This document shows, piece after piece, positions 1 to 4,917 of a DNA stretch of 8,184 nt. The position numbers and the translations under genes were made by a program. A model generated the notes under the pieces. The model worked only from the letters and a program-made list of their open reading frames with translations, ran no database searches and was not told the origin of the DNA. The stretch is from Acidobacteriota bacterium (GTDB taxonomy: Bacteria > Acidobacteriota > Terriglobia > Terriglobales > Acidobacteriaceae), in NCBI GenBank assembly GCA_019510535.1, contig JAEKKE010000387.1, positions 1 through 8,184 of the forward strand, read 5' to 3'. How positions within the stretch are numbered: the first letter of the stretch is position 1; every line of letters begins with the position of its first letter.

Positions 1-468
1 GGCCTGCATCATGCGGCGCTTGCCTTCAAATCCGAACGGCCGTGTCACCACAGCTACCGTCAGCGCACCCATCTCACTGGCCAGCGAGGCGATCACCGGA
101 GCTGAGCCGGTTCCCGTACCTCCGCCCAGACCGGCCGTGACAAAGACCATGTCCGCACCTTCCAGCGCCTCAATGATCTTGTCGGAGTCCTCCAGAGCCG
201 CGCGGCGGCCCACGTCGGGATTCGCGCCGGCGCCCAGACCAGAGGTCAGTTTCACGCCAAGCTGCAGCTTTACCGGCGCCAGAGAGCCTTCGAGCGCCTG
301 AGCGTCCGTATTGGCGGCGATGAACTCCACGCCTTCCACTTTGGCCGCGATCATGCGATTGACCGCGTTGCCGCCGCCACCGCCTACGCCGATGACCTTA
401 ATCTTGGCGCCGGTGCGAGTCTCATCGTTGTAGTGAATGCGGATCGGATCTTGTGGCGTATTCGACAT
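1..468 (-). CDS. ftsZ: Cell division protein FtsZ, N-terminal part (cut by window edge)
   Basis: FtsZ is the bacterial tubulin homologue; its GTP-driven polymers form the Z ring at mid-cell. The 156 codons present start with MSNTPQDPIRIHY at an ATG (466-468) and stay open to the left edge, so about 60% of the protein is missing. Visible are the first nucleotide-binding loop GVGGGGGNAVNRM (residues 27-39), NTDAQAL (53-59), the switch-like segment LTSGLGAGANPDVGRRAA (74-91) and the tubulin signature GGGTGTG (115-121), followed by SAPVIA. The short polar N-terminus before the Rossmann-like fold is normal for the family. An AGGAG ribosome site lies at 482-486, 13 bases from the ATG, which is rather long. 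It is the last visible gene after ftsQ and ftsA, the classic order. Identity is certain from the motifs; the C-terminal FtsA-binding peptide cannot be seen. Confidence 0.97.
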   Translation of the reverse strand, partial: MSNTPQDPIRIHYNDETRTGAKIKVIGVGGGGGNAVNRMIAAKVEGVEFIAANTDAQALEGSLAPVKLQLGVKLTSGLGAGANPDVGRRAALEDSDKIIEALEGADMVFVTAGLGGGTGTGSAPVIASLASEMGALTVAVVTRPFGFEGKRRMMQA

Positions 469-603
469 GGGAATGCGTTAACTCCTGCGTTAATGGTCAT
501 TCTGTCATTCGTCCGCGCGCAAAGAAATGCGGAAAAGTAAATGACGGTTATCAAAGTCGATTCCTGAGGCCGAATCAGGACTATTTTGTGGCAGCGGAGA
601 TCA
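469..603 (-). promoter_or_regulatory. ftsA-ftsZ spacer / ftsZ leader with ribosome binding site
   Basis: These 135 bases separate the ftsA stop from the ftsZ ATG, unlike the overlapping ftsQ-ftsA junction. The minus strand carries AGGAG (482-486) as the likely ribosome site. It is framed by two copies of an 8-base direct repeat (TTAACGCA on the minus strand, at 474-481 and 486-493). Further upstream is a small inverted repeat, TCCTGA/TCAGGA, with a 7-base loop (562-580); no U-run follows it on the minus strand, so it is not a convincing terminator. A TTGATA box lies inside the spacer, but no good -10 stands 16-18 bases after it. An internal ftsZ promoter would be typical of dcw clusters, but I cannot point to one. 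Confidence 0.5.
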
Positions 604-1833
604 CTACATAGTGCCGGCGAAGATCGCTTTCAGCTTGGCGCGCAGACCCATCTCTTCGCTCGCGCGGCGCACCTGCGTGCGATGCGTATACAGCAGCATG
701 CCGATCAGAGCCGCGAACTCCGGTTGCGCCAGTTCCTCGGGCATGCGTGACAGCGGTACGGGATATCCAACGCGAGCCGGCACACGCAGCATGCTCTCGG
801 CAACATCCAACAGGCCGACCAGCTTGGCCGAGCCGCCAGTCAGAACCAGGCCGGCGCCGAGGGCTTCCAGCACACCGCCCTGCCGCAGGTTCTCACGCAG
901 CATCTGCATTAGCTCGCGCGCTCTCGGCTCAAGAATCTCCGCGAGGTAGCGATGACGCACGATGCGTGCCGGCTGGCCTCCGCTGAGCGCCAGATTGCCG
1001 CCGATTTCAATCTCATTCAACTGGGGCACACTGGTCACAACACAATTGCCCCAGACCTGCTTCAACTGTTCCGCCTCTTCGACGGGTACGTGGAGGCCGA
1101 CCGCGAGGTCGTTCGTGAAATGGTCGCCGCCGATCGGCAGTACAGCCGTATGCGCAACCGCTCCCTCGAAGAAGACCACCATCTCTGTGGTGCTGGCTCC
1201 TATATCCGCAATGCAGACTCCGAGCTCACGTTCGTCCGCGCTGAGAACCGCCTCAGCCGCGGCAATACCCTCATAGACCGTGTCCAGTACCTCAAGGCCG
1301 GCCTTGTTCGCGCAGGTCACAACCGACTGCGCGACGCCACCGGAGCACGTAGAGAGATGGAGGTTCACTTCAAGCTTCGTGCCCACCATTCCGACGGGGT
1401 CATGGATGCCCGGCTGGTCGTCGAGAATGAACTCCTGCGGCAAGAGGTGCAAAATCTCACGGTCCGCCGGCAGAGCCACGGAGCGTGCGCGGTCTACAGC
1501 AGCCTTGACCTCTTCGCGCGTGATCTCGCGCATACGGCTCCCCATGCTGATGCCCCCGCGGCTGTTGACACCGCGCACGTGCATACCGCCAACGCCGACC
1601 ACCGCCGTCTCAATCCCGGCCTTGGCCGTACGTTCAGCCGCAAGCGCAGCTCGATTGATCGCATCCGCTGCCGGACCGAGATCGGCAATCAGGCCCTTGC
1701 GCATGCCTCTCGACATCTCGATGCCGTGGCCGCGATAGCGCAGCACGCCTTCCTGAACCTCACCAACCAGCACGCAACTCTTGGCGTTACCGGCGTCCAG
1801 AACCGTAATCAGAGTCTCTTCGCGAGGTTTCAC
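604..1833 (-). CDS. ftsA: Cell division protein FtsA (actin-like ATPase, Z-ring membrane tether)
   Basis: FtsA is an actin-fold ATPase that binds the FtsZ C-terminal peptide, anchors the ring to the inner membrane and recruits later divisome proteins. The 409-residue product is of normal family length. Phosphate-1 is LDAGNAKSCVLVGEV (residues 12-26), phosphate-2 is DIGASTTEMVVF (210-221), and the adenosine loop is LVLTGGSAKLVGL (329-341). The 1C subdomain typical of FtsA falls at about 80-165. The C-terminal segment LRAKLKAIFAG (397-407) fits the amphipathic membrane-targeting helix. I chose the GTG at 1831-1833 because it overlaps the ftsQ stop as GTGA, which suggests translational coupling, and because the protein then begins just before the first strand. 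An upstream in-frame start at 1935 would add 34 residues of non-FtsA sequence read from the ftsQ tail. A G-rich stretch (GGGGGTGG, 1838-1845) may serve as a weak ribosome site. The phosphate loops deviate from the usual DxGT and DIGGGTTD forms. Confidence 0.96.
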   Translation of the reverse strand: MKPREETLITVLDAGNAKSCVLVGEVQEGVLRYRGHGIEMSRGMRKGLIADLGPAADAINRAALAAERTAKAGIETAVVGVGGMHVRGVNSRGGISMGSRMREITREEVKAAVDRARSVALPADREILHLLPQEFILDDQPGIHDPVGMVGTKLEVNLHLSTCSGGVAQSVVTCANKAGLEVLDTVYEGIAAAEAVLSADERELGVCIADIGASTTEMVVFFEGAVAHTAVLPIGGDHFTNDLAVGLHVPVEEAEQLKQVWGNCVVTSVPQLNEIEIGGNLALSGGQPARIVRHRYLAEILEPRARELMQMLRENLRQGGVLEALGAGLVLTGGSAKLVGLLDVAESMLRVPARVGYPVPLSRMPEELAQPEFAALIGMLLYTHRTQVRRASEEMGLRAKLKAIFAGTM

Positions 1834-3212
1834 TGGGCCACCCCCGCGGAGGGCACGGTAGGATGTGCCGGCTGATTCATTAGATCCTTCGGCGGGCGAG
1901 CCACCTGTCCAGGCTTGGCAATTGGCATCTTCCACTTCACCGCCGGCTTTGCGGGCTGCTTTGGCGCTGGCCCTGCGAGACGGCTGGCCACATCATCCGG
2001 AATACCCGAGCTCGTGTCCCGCACTGGAGCTGCACTTGCGATCGTCTGTTTCGGCTTTGCAGCGGCGACAGGCCGGGACGCAGCAGCTTTGGCTGTCGGC
2101 GGAGTCTTCGCTGTTACAGCCGGCTTGCTCTTTGGAGCAGACGGCTGCGGTGCAGGCGTGGCTGCGGCGGTTGCCTTTGCTGGAACATTTGGCTTCGCTG
2201 TGAAATTTGGCTTCGCTGGGACATCTTTACCCGGCGTGACATCAGCAACTGGAACCGGAGGAGGGCCACCTGCATCCTTTGCCATCTCCAGCACCACCTG
2301 CGTCTCATAGCGCATATCGGCCGAGGCGAGCTTCGGGTACTGCTGCTTCCACTCCGGCAGATGCTGCTGATACTTCTGGTAGCGCTCCAGGAACTTGTCA
2401 TCGCCAAAGTGCACAAGCACTTCCATCCCGTGATCGGGGATGAGCGCCTTCACATCTTCGGGATTGCTGACGTCCACTTCGCTGACCTGGTCGCTGATCT
2501 TCGCGCCTCCGCCGTCAAGGTCTGCAATGAAGCGCTGGTAGAGCTTCATGCGAGCCCCGCGGGTTCCAGAGGGCTCGCTGGCCACGATCCCGGTGACCAC
2601 GGGGAAGGAGTAGCGTGGGTCGCCTGCCGCATCAGCCGGCAGATCCAGAATGACGCCGTTGGCGTCGACCAGGCGGATACCGTCGGACTGGCGGAGGTAC
2701 GCAACAGGGGTACGTTCCACCACTGCGACGCGGAGCCGATTCGGCAGCAGACGCATGACGGTGGCGTGCTCCACCCAGGGCAGCCCCTCCAGTTGCTCAC
2801 GGCGATCTGTGAGCGGTACACGGAAGATATTGCGCTCTACATCTTCTCCAAAGATGCTGAGCATCTGCGGCCGGGAGACATGCGTATTGCCGGCAATCTC
2901 GATCGATGCCGAGCTGGCGATGCGGAAGCGGTCATCCCGTAGAAGATAGTTCCTCGCCACGATGGCTGCGCCAGTCATGCCGCCCAATGCGACTACCAGG
3001 CCTGATGCGGCCGCGATGCGGCCCCACTTGGTCTGGGGCAGAAGCCCCTTTCGCACGCGAACGCGCTGACTCGCGCGGAAAAACTCCGCGTCGTCATCGG
3101 GAAAATCATCCTCAGAGCGGCGACGCCTGCGGCGGTCGACCTCCTGGTTCGGGTACGAATCGGCTACAGGGTCAGCGTGTTCCGAGGCGCGTTTTGAAAA
3201 AAGATTTGGCAT
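1830..3212 (-). CDS. ftsQ: Cell division protein FtsQ/DivIB with long Ala/Pro/Lys-rich C-terminal tail
   Basis: FtsQ is a single-pass inner-membrane protein that joins the FtsB-FtsL pair to the divisome. From the ATG at 3210-3212 it has 460 residues, against roughly 250-300 in most FtsQ proteins. In order: a cytoplasmic part with six arginines in a row (27-32) followed at once by an acidic run (DDFPDDDAEFF); one membrane helix (about 63-89, GRIAAASGLVVALGGMTGAA); a POTRA domain (about 96-174) ending in LPNRLRVAVVERTPVAYL; a beta domain (about 175-310) closing with ADMRYETQVVLE, the usual FtsQ ending; then about 150 residues rich in Ala, Pro and Lys with no visible fold. The membrane topology puts the tail in the periplasm. 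An in-frame TTG at 3224 would add four residues. No Shine-Dalgarno sequence precedes either start. The gene follows murC after a 226-base spacer and overlaps ftsA by four bases. Identity rests on POTRA plus context; the tail's role is unknown. Confidence 0.93.
   Translation of the reverse strand: MPNLFSKRASEHADPVADSYPNQEVDRRRRRRSEDDFPDDDAEFFRASQRVRVRKGLLPQTKWGRIAAASGLVVALGGMTGAAIVARNYLLRDDRFRIASSASIEIAGNTHVSRPQMLSIFGEDVERNIFRVPLTDRREQLEGLPWVEHATVMRLLPNRLRVAVVERTPVAYLRQSDGIRLVDANGVILDLPADAAGDPRYSFPVVTGIVASEPSGTRGARMKLYQRFIADLDGGGAKISDQVSEVDVSNPEDVKALIPDHGMEVLVHFGDDKFLERYQKYQQHLPEWKQQYPKLASADMRYETQVVLEMAKDAGGPPPVPVADVTPGKDVPAKPNFTAKPNVPAKATAAATPAPQPSAPKSKPAVTAKTPPTAKAAASRPVAAAKPKQTIASAAPVRDTSSGIPDDVASRLAGPAPKQPAKPAVKWKMPIAKPGQVARPPKDLMNQPAHPTVPSAGVAQ
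2176..2229 (-). repeat. 18-base tandem repeat, three degenerate copies, in the ftsQ tail
   Basis: Three consecutive 18-base units (2176-2193, 2194-2211, 2212-2229) encode the six-residue period seen in VPAKPN-FTAKPN-VPAKAT. The first two units agree at 14 of 18 positions and share an exact 14-base stretch (2187-2200 and 2205-2218). The period is a multiple of three, so gain or loss of a unit would keep the frame. This suggests the Ala/Pro/Lys tail grew at least partly by slippage. Confidence 0.7.
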
Positions 3213-3268
3213 CAGGAAAAACAAAATACAGGCAGAAATGCCGCAAACGTGCTCGCGAATCCGCTTCG

Positions 3269-3296
3269 ACTATAAATTGATAGCTCCAGAATTCAG
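3269..3296 (-). promoter_or_regulatory. Candidate promoter for ftsQ-ftsA-ftsZ
   Basis: On the minus strand a TATAGT box (3269-3274, five of six bases of the sigma-70 -10 consensus) is preceded by 16 bases and a weak -35 (CTGAAT, 3291-3296, three of six). Transcription would start near 3262, about 50 bases before the ftsQ ATG. It lies downstream of the inverted-repeat element, so it could supply ftsQAZ independently of murC. The -10 is decent and the -35 poor; chance occurrence is quite possible. Confidence 0.3.
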
Positions 3297-3325
3297 CCCC
3301 GTGCGTATCCGGGAAGATACCTCTT

Positions 3326-3441
3326 TAGAGCATTTTCCCTGTTGCTGGGTATTCCGGGAGGGGCGTGAAGCGGCGTTTTCATTGCGGAAAACACCCATAA
3401 ATGCGGAAGCCCTGCTCTACACCTACAGGGAAAATGCTCTA
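3326..3441. repeat. 116-base element with perfect 17-bp terminal inverted repeats and TA ends (MITE-like)
   Basis: TAGAGCATTTTCCCTGT at 3326-3342 is matched exactly by its reverse complement at 3425-3441. Mismatches begin immediately outside and inside both arms. The 82 bases between hold a second hairpin: GTTTTC/GAAAAC (3375-3380 with 3387-3392, loop of 6), extended by two more pairs after one mismatch. Each outer end is TA, the target duplication left by IS630/Tc1-mariner elements, so a small non-autonomous element with 15-bp inverted repeats is one reading; a palindromic end gives TA by itself, so this is not proof. The murC stop codon TAG is read from the right-hand arm (3439-3441). No U-run follows the structure on the minus strand, so a simple terminator is unlikely. 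No open frame is present inside. Confidence 0.75.
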
Positions 3442-4818
3442 TGCGTTCGCTTCCAGTTTTGACAACAACAGCGCACCCGCCTGAGAGACATTCCCTGCTC
3501 CCAGAGTCAGGATGACGTCTCCTTCACGGGCTTCCGTTGCCAGTGCCTGCACCGCCGCTTCCATGCTTTCAGCGTGAAATACAGAGGGATGTCCGGTGAG
3601 GCGAACCTCCTCCACCAGCGCCGGAGTATTTACGCCAGGAATCGGATGTTCGCTCGCGGCATAGATGTCCAGCACCTGCAGCACGTCTGCATCGCCAAAT
3701 GAGCCTGCGAAGTCTGCCATCAGATCGCGAGTGCGGGTATAACGATGCGGCTGGAAGAGCACCAGCACGCGTCCGTAGCCGCATTCCCTGGCGGCACGAA
3801 GGGTCGCCTGCACCTCGGTGGGGTGATGACCGTAGTCGTCGACGATCGTAACGCCGCGAGCCACTCCCTTAATCTGGAAGCGGCGATCGACTCCACGAAA
3901 TGCAGCAATACCCTCGACGAGCTTGTCATCTGTCACTCCAAGCTGCACCCCGATGGCGACGGCTGCCGTCGCGTTCAGCACATTGTGCTTCCCGGGAACA
4001 TGCAGATCCAGAGGCCCGATCACGCGCCCCTGGTAGGTCACCTGGAAGCGCGCATGCGAGCCTGCTGTACGCGGCAAGATCTCCAGCCGAAAGTCAGCCT
4101 CTCCGCGCTCGCCATAGGTATAGATACGGCGGCTCGTCCGCGGCAGGATCCCACGCAACAGATCATTATCGATGCATGCTGTGACTGCTCCATAGAACGG
4201 TACGCGGTCCATAAAGGTGATGAAGGCGCCTTCCACATCTTCCATGTCGCGGTAGCAATCCATGTGTTCGCGATCGAGGTTGGTCACAACAGCGAGCACG
4301 CTGGGGAGCTTGAGGAAGGAGCGGTCGCTCTCATCGGCTTCAGCCACCAGGTACTGCGAGGTTCCCAGGCGCGCATTCGAGCCCAGAGCGGCAACACGCC
4401 CACCGACGACAACCGTCGGATCGAGGCCGCCAGCGGCCAGCACCGAAGCCACCATCGAGGTCGTCGTCGTCTTGCCATGCATGCCGGCGACGGCGATCCC
4501 GTACTTCAGCCGCATCAGTTCGGCGAGCATCTCCGCGCGCTGAATGACTGGGACCTTGCGCGATCTTGCATCCAGCACTTCAGGGTTATCTTTGGCCACG
4601 GCGGAGCTGGTCACGACGACATCGGCCTCGGCGGCGTTCTCCGCACGATGCCCTTCAAAGATCACGGCGCCGAGCTTTTCCAGCCGGTCGGTCACAGGCG
4701 AGCGCCGCAGATCGGAGCCGGAGACGGGATATCCCATCGTCAACAGGATCTCCGCAATCCCGCTCATACCAATGCCGCCAATGCCAATAAAGTGAACCCG
4801 CTGTGTCGGTGCAAACAT
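3439..4818 (-). CDS. murC: UDP-N-acetylmuramate--L-alanine ligase MurC
   Basis: MurC is the cytoplasmic ATP-dependent ligase that adds L-alanine to UDP-MurNAc, the first amino acid of the peptidoglycan stem. The 459-residue product has normal length and all three Mur ligase domains: the N-terminal UDP-binding fold with VHFIGIGGIGMSGIAE (residues 8-23), the central ATPase with P-loop GMHGKTTTTS (112-121), EADESD (160-165) and NLDREHMD (180-187), and the C-terminal domain with DDYGHHPTEV (327-336), FQPHRYTRT (355-363) and DIYAASE (384-390). It ends in GDVILTLGAGNVSQAG, the usual close, plus a short tail whose stop codon lies in an inverted repeat. The ATG at 4816-4818 puts the first strand six residues in. 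A GTG at 4825-4827 would add three residues, and a TTG at 4863 would start inside the upstream terminator. No Shine-Dalgarno is visible before the ATG. ftsQ follows after 226 bases. Confidence 0.97.
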   Translation of the reverse strand: MFAPTQRVHFIGIGGIGMSGIAEILLTMGYPVSGSDLRRSPVTDRLEKLGAVIFEGHRAENAAEADVVVTSSAVAKDNPEVLDARSRKVPVIQRAEMLAELMRLKYGIAVAGMHGKTTTTSMVASVLAAGGLDPTVVVGGRVAALGSNARLGTSQYLVAEADESDRSFLKLPSVLAVVTNLDREHMDCYRDMEDVEGAFITFMDRVPFYGAVTACIDNDLLRGILPRTSRRIYTYGERGEADFRLEILPRTAGSHARFQVTYQGRVIGPLDLHVPGKHNVLNATAAVAIGVQLGVTDDKLVEGIAAFRGVDRRFQIKGVARGVTIVDDYGHHPTEVQATLRAARECGYGRVLVLFQPHRYTRTRDLMADFAGSFGDADVLQVLDIYAASEHPIPGVNTPALVEEVRLTGHPSVFHAESMEAAVQALATEAREGDVILTLGAGNVSQAGALLLSKLEANA

Positions 4819-4825
4819 AGGTTTC

Positions 4826-4834
4826 ACTGTATCA
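4826..4834 (-). promoter_or_regulatory. Candidate extended -10 promoter of murC, possibly giving a leaderless transcript
   Basis: Only 42 bases lie between the upstream terminator and the murC ATG. They contain TGATACAGT on the minus strand, which fits an extended -10 (TG, one base, then TACAGT with four of six consensus bases). No good -35 precedes it, as extended -10 promoters permit. Seven bases separate the box from the ATG, so transcription would begin at or next to the start codon. This agrees with the missing ribosome site, but it is weak evidence. Confidence 0.25.
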
Positions 4835-4860
4835 AGGCAGGACCAAGCGACCTGTGGATG

Positions 4861-4903
4861 CAAAAGCAGAAGGGGCGCGGATCGCTCCGCGCCCCTTCTG
4901 CTT
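4861..4903 (-). terminator. Rho-independent terminator after the TonB-dependent receptor gene
   Basis: An 18-bp perfect stem (4864-4881 with 4886-4903) closes a four-base loop. Read on the minus strand, the loop is GCGA, a stable GNRA tetraloop, and the lower stem runs into UUUU (4862-4865) before a G. The core of the stem is almost all G/C. It begins 14 bases after the receptor stop codon (4918-4920), so it should end that transcript before murC. The U-run is short, with two of its bases inside the stem; in the plus direction the hairpin is followed by AUGUC, which fits a minus-strand terminator better. Confidence 0.85.
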
Positions 4904-4917
4904 ATGTCATGTTCCGG

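Noticed and set aside
525..534. Ten-base match AAATGCGGAA shared by the ftsZ leader and the murC-ftsQ element (3399-3408)
   Set aside because: The match is short and does not extend on either side, so chance is the simplest explanation.
562..580. Small inverted repeat TCCTGA/TCAGGA between ftsA and ftsZ
   Set aside because: The stem is only six bases with a seven-base loop and no U-run on the minus strand, so I do not call it a terminator or attenuator.
952..1875. Plus-strand open frame of 307 codons opposite ftsA
   Set aside because: It is the antisense shadow of ftsA in a high-GC gene; no motif or plausible ribosome context.
1834..1935. Longer ftsA start adding 34 residues
   Set aside because: The added residues are the ftsQ tail read in another frame and do not resemble FtsA. 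The GTG overlapping the ftsQ stop gives the expected protein length.
3326..3441. Reading the murC-ftsQ inverted repeat as a classical terminator
   Set aside because: The arms are 82 bases apart and the minus-strand transcript continues with AAGAGG and not a U-run.
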